Shown: piece after piece, positions 1 to 6,209 of the stretch | How positions within the stretch are numbered: position 1 is the first letter of the stretch | Layout of the letters: each line of letters opens with the position of its first letter | Assembly (NCBI GenBank): GCA_026390045.1 | Contig: JAPLGR010000146.1 | Span: 1-8,235 of the forward strand | Length of the DNA: 8,235 nt | Reading direction: 5' to 3' | DNA from: Chloroflexota bacterium | GTDB taxonomy: Bacteria > Chloroflexota > Anaerolineae > Anaerolineales > E44-bin32 | Translations under genes and position numbers: made by a program | The notes under the pieces: model-generated | Seen by the model: only the letters and a program-made list of their open reading frames with translations | What the model was told of the DNA's origin: nothing | The model's database searches: none

Positions 1-332
1 TGGCCGATCAGTTCAAGATCGATGTCGTCGCCATCACGCTGCGCGGGACGCCCTCCGTCTGGCGCAACACCTGGTCGGCCCTGGCCTATTCCAAGGGGAC
101 GTACTACGACGACGTGACCTACGAGATCGAGGTCGTCGATCGTGTGGGCTCGGGGGACACATTCAGCGCCGGGTTCCTGTATGGCTACCTGACACAGGAC
201 ATCGCCCGCGGCGTGAAGGTCGGCAATGCCTTCGCCGCGCTTAAGCACACCTCATGGGGCGACTTCAACTGGACCACGCTCGACGAGACCGAGGCGCTGA
301 TCAAAGGCGCCGGTTTGCGGATTGTCCGCTAG
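1..332 (+). CDS. kdgK: PfkB-family sugar kinase, probable 2-keto-3-deoxygluconate kinase, C-terminal part (5' truncated)
   Basis: This is the C-terminal 109 residues of a ribokinase/PfkB-fold kinase; the reading frame enters at base 3 and ends at TAG 330-332. The PfkB signature near the active site is clear: DRVGSGDTFSAGF, in which the Asp of GSGD (codon 156-158) is the expected catalytic base and the preceding glycines form the anion hole. The visible N-terminal stretch (VVAITLRG, then WSALAYSKG) fits the ATP-binding half of KDG kinases. The enzyme would phosphorylate KDG to KDPG in the cytoplasm. The adjacent KDPG aldolase gene, 9 bp downstream, strongly favours this substrate over other PfkB sugars. 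The sugar-binding N-terminal half lies outside the window, so a related substrate such as 2-keto-3-deoxygalactonate or fructose cannot be excluded from the sequence alone. Confidence 0.85.
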   Translation, partial: ADQFKIDVVAITLRGTPSVWRNTWSALAYSKGTYYDDVTYEIEVVDRVGSGDTFSAGFLYGYLTQDIARGVKVGNAFAALKHTSWGDFNWTTLDETEALIKGAGLRIVR

Positions 333-335
333 GAG
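331..335 (+). promoter_or_regulatory. Ribosome binding site deciding the aldolase start
   Basis: AGGAG overlaps the last two bases of the kinase stop codon and lies 6 bases before ATG 342. An in-frame TTG at 336 would sit directly against this site, so ATG 342 is the better start. The arrangement suggests coupled translation of kinase and aldolase. Confidence 0.65.
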
Positions 336-341
336 TTGGGG

Positions 342-986
342 ATGGGGCGCGAGCAGCACGCTGCATGGATGGAACGAACCGGCCTGGTTGCCATCGTCCG
401 GCTCGACAGCGCCGGCGAGCTGGTCCAGGTGGCAAAGGCGATCGCCGCCGGCGGAGTGTCGGTCATCGAATTCACGATGACCACACCCGGGGCGCTGCGG
501 ACGATCGAGGAGTCGTCCAAGGCGCTGGGCGGTGAGGTGTTGATCGGCGCCGGCACCGTGCTCGATGCTGAGACGGCCCGGGCGGCCATCCTGGCGGGGG
601 CGGAGTTCATCGTCGCTCCAACGCTGAACCCCGAGGTCATCGAGATCTGTCACCGCTACGACAAGGTTGTCGTGCCTGGCGCGTACACGCCGACCGAGAT
701 CCTGACCGCCTGGGAGCTCGGCGCCGATTTCGTGAAGCTGTTCCCGGCCGAGGTGGGCGGCCCGGCGTACCTCAAGGCAGTGCGGGCGCCGCTGCCGCAG
801 GTCAAGCTGATGGCCGTCGGCGGGGTCACGGTTGAGAATGCGGCATCCTTCATCCGCGCCGGGGCGGTCGCCCTGGGGATCGGTTCGAACCTGGTCAACA
901 AGAAGGTCGTGGCCGAGGGGCGCTTCGCAGAACTGACCGCCACCGCCCGGGCGCTCAGCCAGGCGGTGCAAGAGGCGAGGAAGTGA
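342..986 (+). CDS. eda: KDPG/KHG aldolase (2-dehydro-3-deoxy-phosphogluconate aldolase)
   Basis: A complete class I aldolase of 214 residues, the usual size for Eda. It cleaves KDPG to pyruvate and glyceraldehyde 3-phosphate through a Schiff base. The sequence shows the family landmarks in order: LVAIVR near residues 15-20 (the conserved Arg of the active site), VIEFTMTT with the conserved Glu at about residue 43, GAGTVLD, the FVKLFPA motif with the Schiff-base lysine at residue 132, and GGV followed by GIGSNL for phosphate binding near the C-terminus. It follows the kinase gene by 9 bp and its stop overlaps the next gene's GTG start. The related 2-keto-4-hydroxyglutarate and 2-keto-3-deoxy-6-phosphogalactonate aldolases share this fold. 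The neighbouring KDG kinase supports KDPG as substrate, but the stereochemistry of the sugar cannot be read from sequence. Confidence 0.92.
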   Translation: MGREQHAAWMERTGLVAIVRLDSAGELVQVAKAIAAGGVSVIEFTMTTPGALRTIEESSKALGGEVLIGAGTVLDAETARAAILAGAEFIVAPTLNPEVIEICHRYDKVVVPGAYTPTEILTAWELGADFVKLFPAEVGGPAYLKAVRAPLPQVKLMAVGGVTVENAASFIRAGAVALGIGSNLVNKKVVAEGRFAELTATARALSQAVQEARK

Positions 987-1288
987 TCGAACGTCACGTC
1001 ACGTTCCATCTTCACCCAGGCAAGGCCGGCGACTTCGGGTCGTTCTTCCGCTCGGACTACGGTCTGGCCTTGGCGCGGCAGGCGGGGTTTCTGGGCGCCG
1101 AGCTGCTTCAGCCGCAGGAGGGCGAGGACACCCTCATGCTGGTCCTGCGATTCAAGGATGCCGAAGCCGCCCAGGTCTGGCGCGAAAGCGCCGACCACAA
1201 GGCGTTGTCCCCCAGACTCAAGTCGCTGTACCAGAGCAGCGAGGTGCACGTCCTCCAGGTGCTGGCGCAGCAGCCGGCGCCTGGCTGA
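983..1288 (+). CDS. Small ABM-type dimeric alpha/beta-barrel protein
   Basis: A 101-residue protein starting at GTG 983, which overlaps the aldolase stop as GTGA. A GAGG/AGGA stretch at about 976-981 serves as its ribosome site. The pattern matches the antibiotic biosynthesis monooxygenase (ABM)-like fold: a first beta strand (RHVTFHLHPG), a helix around FGSFFRSDYGLALARQ, a GFLGAELL strand, a LMLVLRFKD strand, and then the WRESADHKALSP segment typical of ABM proteins. No cofactor motif is visible. Members of this fold serve as cofactor-free oxygenases, isomerases, mutarotases or heme-degrading enzymes, and many have no known reaction. Its place between the aldolase and DUF917 genes suggests a small accessory enzyme, for example one handling a reactive keto-sugar or lactone intermediate, but this is inference only. 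Confidence 0.75.
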   Translation: MIERHVTFHLHPGKAGDFGSFFRSDYGLALARQAGFLGAELLQPQEGEDTLMLVLRFKDAEAAQVWRESADHKALSPRLKSLYQSSEVHVLQVLAQQPAPG

Positions 1289-1325
1289 TCGCCTCGATCC
1301 TGCCCGCGACGCAAGCGGAGGCAGC

Positions 1326-2450
1326 ATGCCGACATTCGAGTTGAGGTACGAGGACATTGACCCGCTGCTGGAGGGTCTGGCCATCTTCGGCACCGGCGGC
1401 GGGGGTTCCCCGGCGTGGGGCACGGCTATCCTCAAGAACGACTTCGCCAACGGCAGACTCCCCCGCTTGATCGATCTTGCGGAGATCGCTGATGACAGCA
1501 CCGTCGTCAGCGGCGGCATCATGGGATCGGTCAAGGTGCTCGAACGGATGGGTACTGAGAACGTGATGCGCCACTGGGAGCAGCGGTTTGAGCTGCTGGA
1601 TGTGACCCAGGTGATGCAGGGCCTGATCGGCAAGCGGATTGACCACGTCGTCCCCTTCGAGGTTGGCGGGCTCAATACGCCGGTCATCCTCTCGCTCGGC
1701 GCCCGCATGGGGCTGCCGGTCATTGACGGCGACGCCCTGGGCCGCTCGGCGCCCGAGACTCAAATGACCTCTTTCATCGGCCATGGCGTCAGCCTGACCC
1801 CCATGCCGTTGGTCGATATGAACGGCAATGTCGTGGTGGTACAGCACGCCGCCGACCCAACCTTCGCGGATCAGGTGGGACGGTTTGTGATCACCCAGGG
1901 CGGCGGGCTCGGCGCCAACAACCACTACCCGATGAGCGGGCAGACCGCCAAGCGAGTCGTCATCCCCAACACCATCAGCACCTCGCTGGCGCTTGGCAAG
2001 TCAGTCCTCGCGGCCCGCAAGGATGGGTCCAACCCCGTGGCGGTTGTGGCGAAGGAGGTCGGAGGAACGCTGCTCTTCTCCGGCGAGATCCGCTCGCTCC
2101 AGGAGAAGGAAGCGCTGGGGTTCTACTTCACGACAGCGGAGCTCGCAGGCCAGGGCGATTCGGCCGGGCGCCAGGCCCAGCTGGTGATCAAGAACGAGAC
2201 GATGTACCTGGCGATCGACGGCGCGGCGCGGGCCTACTTCCCGGACCTGGTGCTGATGCTGGAGCCGGGGACCGGGCGGGGGATCATGAGCGTCGAGCTG
2301 CAGGTCGGCAGCCTGGTCAGCCTGGTCGGGGTGCCGTGTCATCCTCGCCTGCGGCAAGCGGTGCTCTCCGGGCGGGCCGAGGCCGCCTTCAGCCCGACGC
2401 GTTACGGCCGGCCGGACGATCGCTACCGGCCGCTGGAGGAGCTCGCTTGA
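1326..2450 (+). CDS. DUF917 family protein (S-methyl-thiohydantoin desulfurase-like fold)
   Basis: A 374-residue protein of the DUF917 family, close to the family's usual length. ATG 1326 is preceded by GGAGG at 1317-1321; the frame stays open upstream to 1158, but that part overlaps the preceding gene and lacks family likeness. Family landmarks are the glycine-rich FGTGGGGSP at residues 21-29, an FEVGGLN segment at about 116-122, and DGDALGRSAPE at residues 134-144, followed by a TQGGGLGANN segment. The C-terminal half, with a VGSLVSLVGVPCHPRLR stretch near the end, also fits. DUF917 proteins are often encoded beside hydantoinase/oxoprolinase (HyuA-type) genes; none is visible here. No signal peptide or membrane segment is seen, so it is probably cytoplasmic. 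The reaction in this operon is unknown. The stop overlaps the next start as TTGA. Confidence 0.82.
   Translation: MPTFELRYEDIDPLLEGLAIFGTGGGGSPAWGTAILKNDFANGRLPRLIDLAEIADDSTVVSGGIMGSVKVLERMGTENVMRHWEQRFELLDVTQVMQGLIGKRIDHVVPFEVGGLNTPVILSLGARMGLPVIDGDALGRSAPETQMTSFIGHGVSLTPMPLVDMNGNVVVVQHAADPTFADQVGRFVITQGGGLGANNHYPMSGQTAKRVVIPNTISTSLALGKSVLAARKDGSNPVAVVAKEVGGTLLFSGEIRSLQEKEALGFYFTTAELAGQGDSAGRQAQLVIKNETMYLAIDGAARAYFPDLVLMLEPGTGRGIMSVELQVGSLVSLVGVPCHPRLRQAVLSGRAEAAFSPTRYGRPDDRYRPLEELA
2435..2440 (+). promoter_or_regulatory. Strong ribosome binding site inside the end of the DUF917 gene
   Basis: GGAGGA lies 6 bases before TTG 2447, which overlaps the DUF917 stop (TTGA). This spacing supports TTG 2447 as start of the URO-D-like gene. 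A second GGAGGA at 2481-2486 lies only 2 bases before ATG 2489, which is too close to be ideal, but that ATG begins the part that looks like the family. Confidence 0.5.
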
Positions 2451-3646
2451 CGAACGCCGGCAAGGGTTCCATGCCGACCCGGAGGACGATGACCTCCCGC
2501 GAGCGCGTGGTGGCAGCCCTGAGCTTCCAGGAACCCGACCGCGTCCCGATCGATCTGGGCAGCACCTGGATCTCGACGACCACCATTCCGTTCTATGAGA
2601 AGCTGAAGCGGCACTTCGGCGTCGAACGCCCGACCGAGCTGATGGAACGCAACATGCAGGTCTGCCAGATCGATGAGGAGATCCTCGTCCAGCTGTCGGT
2701 CGACACCCGGTTCGTCTCGCACAACGCGCCCGAGCTGCCGTGCAATCAGAACACCGAACTGGGCGAAGGGCACTACCGCGATCCCTGGGGGATCGAGTGG
2801 CGCAAGCCGCCCTCCTCCTATTACTACGACCTGCACAAGCCCCCTCTGGCCGGCGAGATCACAAAGCAGGACATCCTGCGGCATCCCTGGCCCGATCCCG
2901 AGGACCCGGGGTTCACGCGCGACCTGCGGCCCCGGGTCGAGGCGATGCGCGCCAGGACGGACTGCGCCCTGGTGCTCAATCTGTCCTTGTGGGTCCTACA
3001 GTGCAGCCAGAACGTCCGCGGCTACGAGGACTGGTACATCGACCTTGCCGCGCAGCCCGATCTGGTGGAATGCATGGCCGACTGCCTGACCGAGTCGATG
3101 CTCGGCCCGTTGGTAAAGGTTACGGCCGAGATCGGCGACCTGGTGGACGTGATCTCGGTCTCAGACGACATCGGCCACCAGGACCGGCTGTGCATGAACC
3201 CGATCACCTACCGGAGAGTCTTCAAGCCGCGCCACGCCCGCCTGATGGAGGCCATCACCTCCCGCTCGAGCGCTCCCGTCATGTGGCACACTTGCGGCAG
3301 CGTAGTGGACGTGATCGATGACCTGCGCGAGATCGGGGTCACCTGCCTGAATCCCGTTCAGACCACTGCGGCGCGCATGGACCCTCGCTTCCTGAAGCAG
3401 GAGTTCGGGGACCGCATGGCGTTCTGGGGTGGGATCGATACCATGACGGTCCTGAATCACGGCTCCGCCGAGGACGTGCACGCAGAGGTGCGGGACAAGA
3501 TCAAGGCCCTCGCTCCCGGCGGTGGCTACATGCTGAATCCCACCCACAATGTGCAGCCGGACGTGCCGGTGGAGAACCTGCTGGCCATGATCGACGCCGG
3601 CCTCGAGTTCGGGCGCTACCCGCTGGAGCAGGAAGTGGTGAGGTGA
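2447..3646 (+). CDS. Uroporphyrinogen decarboxylase (URO-D) superfamily protein, MtaA/methyltransferase-like
   Basis: A protein of 399 residues if read from TTG 2447, or 385 from ATG 2489. The family-like part begins at the second site (TSRERVVAALSFQEPDRVPID). ATG 2471 is a third option. The long frame upstream to 2336 only overlaps DUF917 and is unlikely to be used. The fold is that of URO-D and cobalamin-dependent methyltransferases. Near the C-terminus it carries HTCGS, with His281 and Cys283 (TTG numbering) forming the HxC motif that binds zinc in MtaA-type methyltransferases. It then shows VTCLNPVQ with Cys300, a WGGID segment, and LNPTHNVQPDVPVENL with His367 where MtaA-like enzymes often have a third Cys. 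It is therefore unlikely to be the heme-pathway HemE. A role in methyl transfer or in a related reaction on the imported substrate is inferred, but no corrinoid protein is encoded nearby. Probably cytoplasmic. Confidence 0.83.
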   Translation: MTNAGKGSMPTRRTMTSRERVVAALSFQEPDRVPIDLGSTWISTTTIPFYEKLKRHFGVERPTELMERNMQVCQIDEEILVQLSVDTRFVSHNAPELPCNQNTELGEGHYRDPWGIEWRKPPSSYYYDLHKPPLAGEITKQDILRHPWPDPEDPGFTRDLRPRVEAMRARTDCALVLNLSLWVLQCSQNVRGYEDWYIDLAAQPDLVECMADCLTESMLGPLVKVTAEIGDLVDVISVSDDIGHQDRLCMNPITYRRVFKPRHARLMEAITSRSSAPVMWHTCGSVVDVIDDLREIGVTCLNPVQTTAARMDPRFLKQEFGDRMAFWGGIDTMTVLNHGSAEDVHAEVRDKIKALAPGGGYMLNPTHNVQPDVPVENLLAMIDAGLEFGRYPLEQEVVR

Positions 3647-3703
3647 GCGTAGCGCCTCCCGCTCCCTGGGCGTGTGCCGACCTCCTGCGGAGAGCAGTGG
3701 GCT

Positions 3704-3708
3704 GGAGG
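3704..3708 (+). promoter_or_regulatory. Ribosome binding site deciding a GTG start
   Basis: GGAGG lies 5 bases before GTG 3714. It selects that codon over the in-frame upstream GTG at 3672, whose extra 14 residues have no match in the paralogous downstream protein. Confidence 0.6.
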
Positions 3709-3713
3709 CAACG

Positions 3714-4034
3714 GTGACCATCGTGTACTGGCTGGTCCGGCTGAAGCCGGGCGTGACGGCCGAGGAGTATCAGGCGTTTGTTCGCCGGGTCGACTATCCG
3801 GCGGTCAAGCGCATCGCCAGCATCCGCACCTACCGCTCGACGCATGTAGTGGACACCGTTCCGGCCAGATCCCCCCTCCCCTTCGATTTCATCGACGTGA
3901 CCGAGGTCGACGACCTAGAGGCCTACCTCCGGGACCTGGAGAGCCATCCTGCCGTTCTGGAAGTCCACTCGCAGTCCCCGGAGATGGTGGAAGTCGTGCA
4001 CTGCATCGTGGCCGAGCCCGTCCCGCGCGACTAG
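3714..4034 (+). CDS. RedY/HapK-like small dimeric alpha/beta-barrel protein, copy 1
   Basis: A 106-residue protein starting at GTG 3714. It opens with a beta strand and turn (VYWLVRLKPG), then an amphipathic helix region (AEEYQAFVRRVDYPAVKRI), a TYRSTHVV strand and a PFDFIDVTEVDDLEAY stretch. This is the layout of the ferredoxin-like dimeric alpha/beta barrels, and the LKPG plus DYP pattern resembles the RedY/HapK family known from prodigiosin clusters, whose function is poorly defined. It aligns without gaps to the next gene product, with about 27 identical positions in 93 counted by eye. A 67-bp gap separates it from the URO-D-like gene, and 31 bp separates it from copy 2. The reaction is not known, and the family name is a recognition from memory rather than a search result. 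Confidence 0.65.
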   Translation: MTIVYWLVRLKPGVTAEEYQAFVRRVDYPAVKRIASIRTYRSTHVVDTVPARSPLPFDFIDVTEVDDLEAYLRDLESHPAVLEVHSQSPEMVEVVHCIVAEPVPRD

Positions 4035-4065
4035 CCGGAGCCGCCAAGCGGCGAGAGGGTTTGAG

Positions 4066-4398
4066 ATGGCAAGCGTGTTCTGGTTCTCGAAGCTGAAGCC
4101 GGGCGCGCAGGCAGCGGCCTACGAGCGATGGGTGCAGGAGACCGACTACCGCCTGGCTCAGGGGATCCACTGCATCCTGCACTACCGCGTCCACCGCATC
4201 GCCGGCCCGGTTGAGGGCGAGGGCAAATCACCCTATGATTACATCGAGGTCCTGGACGTGACCGACATCGATGAGTACCGTTCGGCGATGAAGCGCAGCC
4301 CTGCCCTGGAGCAGATTGTTGCCGAGATCGGTCAGTTCATCGAGGGTGCCGGGGGTGCGTGGGGAAACCCGATTGCGCCCCTGGGAAAGGAGAGATGA
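4066..4398 (+). CDS. RedY/HapK-like small dimeric alpha/beta-barrel protein, copy 2
   Basis: A 110-residue protein starting at ATG 4066, with a GAGAGG ribosome site at about 4053-4058. It shares with copy 1 the VxW first strand, the LKPG turn, a Y...V..DY helix, the YR strand, and a P-[YF]-D-[YF]-I-[ED]-V strand followed by D...Y. It differs in the C-terminal third, which is rich in Gly and Pro (GAGGAWGNPIAPLG). Two such subunits could form a heterodimer or two separate homodimers; the sequence cannot decide. It ends in TGA 4396-4398, overlapping a possible 11-codon reading frame, and the transporter genes begin 63 bp later. Its function is unknown, and it probably acts in the cytoplasm because no signal peptide is visible. 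Confidence 0.65.
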   Translation: MASVFWFSKLKPGAQAAAYERWVQETDYRLAQGIHCILHYRVHRIAGPVEGEGKSPYDYIEVLDVTDIDEYRSAMKRSPALEQIVAEIGQFIEGAGGAWGNPIAPLGKER

Positions 4399-4430
4399 AT
4401 GAAGTGAGCCGGATGGGTATCAGCCTTTGA
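4395..4430 (+). other. Possible 11-codon leader reading frame before the binding-protein gene
   Basis: ATG 4395 overlaps the stop of barrel copy 2 (ATGA) and opens a frame of 11 codons (MNEVSRMGISL) ending at TGA 4428. AAGGAG at 4387-4392 stands just upstream, but only 2 bases away, which is short for efficient initiation. The segment GGAGAGATGAA recurs at the real start of the binding-protein gene (4456-4466). It may be a small coupling or leader peptide, or simply a degenerate start region. Evidence is weak. Confidence 0.2.
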
Positions 4431-4452
4431 AGACTTAGCCTCAATCAGTCAT

Positions 4453-4457
4453 GGAGG
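4453..4457 (+). promoter_or_regulatory. Strong ribosome binding site of the solute-binding protein gene
   Basis: GGAGG, extended by AGAG, lies immediately before ATG 4462. A strong site fits the high amounts in which periplasmic or surface binding proteins are made relative to their permeases. Confidence 0.6.
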
Positions 4458-4461
4458 AGAG

Positions 4462-6141
4462 ATGAAATCGCGAAGTGCACTCTTTGTATCTGTGTCACTC
4501 ATGGCGCTGGTCGCCATGATCCTCGGCGCCTGCGGGACTGCGCCGACCCCGACCGAGGCGCCTGCACCGGTTGTCACCGAGGCGCCTCCGGCCGAGCCCG
4601 TCGGCTGCGGCGCGGAGGGGACGATCATCATCGCCTATGACGGTGACATCGATCACGTCGAGCCGATGGAGTTCCGCAGCATCGCCGGCTACGACGCCAC
4701 GGCCAACCTGTACGAGCCCCTGATCCAGCAGGAGCTGGTCGACCAGGGGGATGGCGTGTTCATCGGCTCCGAGAAGTTCATCGGCGCCGGCGCGGAGAGC
4801 TATGAGGTCTCGGCAGACGGGACCGTCTACACGTTCCACCTGCGCAAGGACGCCAAGTTCGCCGACGGCACGCCGATCACGGCCAATGACTACTACTACA
4901 CCCTCAAGCGCGCCCTGGAGGGGCCCGGCTACATCACGCTGCTGACCGGGTTCATGGCGGTCAGCTCGATGGACCAGGTCGAAGTCGTGGACGACTACAC
5001 CCTCAAGATCACCGCCTCCCAGCCTGCGGCGCTGGCGGAGATCATCTTGAGCTTCCAGGTGCTGGGCGCGGTGAGCGAGGCCACGGCCACGGCCCATGCG
5101 ACGGCCGACGATCCATGGGCGGAGACCTTCTTCCGCACCAACTCCAACTCCAGCGGCCCGTACATCATCACCAGCTGGAATGCGGGAGTGGAGTACGTCT
5201 TCGAGCCCAATCCCAACTACTGGCGCGGGTCCGAGTACTTCCACAACTGCAAGGTGATCTTCCGAGTCGTGCCGGATGCGACCACGCGCGAGCAGCTGCT
5301 GCGCGCCGGTGACGTCGACGTCGCGCTGGGCGTGCCCTACGGCGACCTCAAGGAGCTCGAGGCCAATCCCGACATCAAGATCTACCACGTGCCGACCACC
5401 CGTGTCTACCATGCCGGGATGAACCAGCTGCAGAAGCCGTTCGACGATGTCCGCGTCCGCAAGGCGATGTCGATGGTCGTGCCCTACCAGGCGATCATTG
5501 ACAATGTGATCTACGGCTACGGCGCCAATCCCGGCTCGCCGATCGCCGCCGGCATGGTCACGCACACCGACGAGTTCTTCACCTACGACCAGGGCACGGT
5601 GGATGAGGCCAAGGCCCTCCTGGCGGAGGCCGGCTATCCGAATGGCTTCACGGTCGACCTGGTCGTCCCGCAGGAGGATCAGGCCCGCGTGGACTCGGCG
5701 ACCTGGATCCAGTCCGGCGCGGCCACAATCGGTGTGACGGTCAATGTCAACGCATTGCCCATCGCCCAGTTCAACGGCCTCCTCGATGGCATGGATGAGA
5801 ACAGCAAGCACAACCTGCCGTTCTACATCTTCGAGTGGTACTCCTGGGGCAATGACCCGGCGTTCCAGTTCACCTGGAACTTCAAGTGCGGTCAGTGGAC
5901 CAACTACTCGAATGTCTGCAACGAGGAGCTTGAGCAGATCATCACCGACCTGACCCTGAGCCGCGATCCGGCCGAGCGCGAGGAACTCAGCAAGCGCGGG
6001 CAGGAGATCGTGGTGCAGGAAGAGGTGCCCTGGATCTACCTGTACGCGCCGGAGTGGGTCATCGCCACGCGCTCCAACGTGAGCGGGATCGCGTTGTTCA
6101 ATGACCTGACCTTGCGCTACGCCTTCCTGGGCAAGAAGTAA
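4462..6141 (+). CDS. ABC transporter substrate-binding lipoprotein, family 5 (peptide/nickel/oligosaccharide type)
   Basis: A 559-residue exported lipoprotein that captures substrate outside the cytoplasmic membrane and delivers it to the permeases encoded downstream. The signal peptide has a short basic start (MKSR), a hydrophobic core and the lipobox LGAC with the lipidated cysteine at residue 24. A Thr/Pro/Ala/Glu-rich tether of about 20 residues follows. The family 5 signature appears at about residues 122-150: YTFHLRKDAKFADGTPIT, then the ANDYYYTLKRAL helix. Later family features are NPNYWRG, FDDVRVRKAMSM and the AKALLAEAGYPNGF segment. Cys476 and Cys486 are close enough to form a disulfide (inference). 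Family 5 proteins bind peptides, nickel chelates, or oligosaccharides from plant polymers. The KDG/KDPG genes in the same operon make a sugar or sugar-acid ligand plausible, but the binding pocket cannot be read with confidence. Confidence 0.93.
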   Translation: MKSRSALFVSVSLMALVAMILGACGTAPTPTEAPAPVVTEAPPAEPVGCGAEGTIIIAYDGDIDHVEPMEFRSIAGYDATANLYEPLIQQELVDQGDGVFIGSEKFIGAGAESYEVSADGTVYTFHLRKDAKFADGTPITANDYYYTLKRALEGPGYITLLTGFMAVSSMDQVEVVDDYTLKITASQPAALAEIILSFQVLGAVSEATATAHATADDPWAETFFRTNSNSSGPYIITSWNAGVEYVFEPNPNYWRGSEYFHNCKVIFRVVPDATTREQLLRAGDVDVALGVPYGDLKELEANPDIKIYHVPTTRVYHAGMNQLQKPFDDVRVRKAMSMVVPYQAIIDNVIYGYGANPGSPIAAGMVTHTDEFFTYDQGTVDEAKALLAEAGYPNGFTVDLVVPQEDQARVDSATWIQSGAATIGVTVNVNALPIAQFNGLLDGMDENSKHNLPFYIFEWYSWGNDPAFQFTWNFKCGQWTNYSNVCNEELEQIITDLTLSRDPAEREELSKRGQEIVVQEEVPWIYLYAPEWVIATRSNVSGIALFNDLTLRYAFLGKK

Positions 6142-6176
6142 CCGATCGGCGAACGCCTGAAGCTGGCGTGAGCCAA

Positions 6177-6209
6177 AGGCAGGGGCATGCCGGGCGCGTG
6201 CCCCTGCCT
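6177..6209. repeat. Strong palindromic hairpin, possible REP-like element or mRNA processing/attenuation structure
   Basis: The arms AGGCAGGGGCATGC (6177-6190) and GCGTGCCCCTGCCT (6196-6209) pair over 14 positions, with one T-G wobble, around the 5-base loop CGGGC. No T-tract follows, so it is not a classical intrinsic terminator. Its site between a binding-protein gene and its permeases is where stabilising or partially terminating hairpins are commonly found; they raise binding-protein mRNA over permease mRNA. The form also resembles dispersed intergenic palindromes. Only one copy is present in this window. Confidence 0.7.

Noticed and set aside
252..1925. Long minus-strand frames opposite the aldolase and DUF917 genes (252-971, 656-1723, 1218-1925)
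   Set aside because: They mirror well-supported + strand genes, have biased compositions and show no family features or ribosome sites.
2336..2446. N-terminal extension of the URO-D-like protein to 2336
   Set aside because: These 37 residues lie wholly inside the DUF917 coding sequence in another frame and resemble a shadow translation (Ala/Gly/Arg/Pro-rich).
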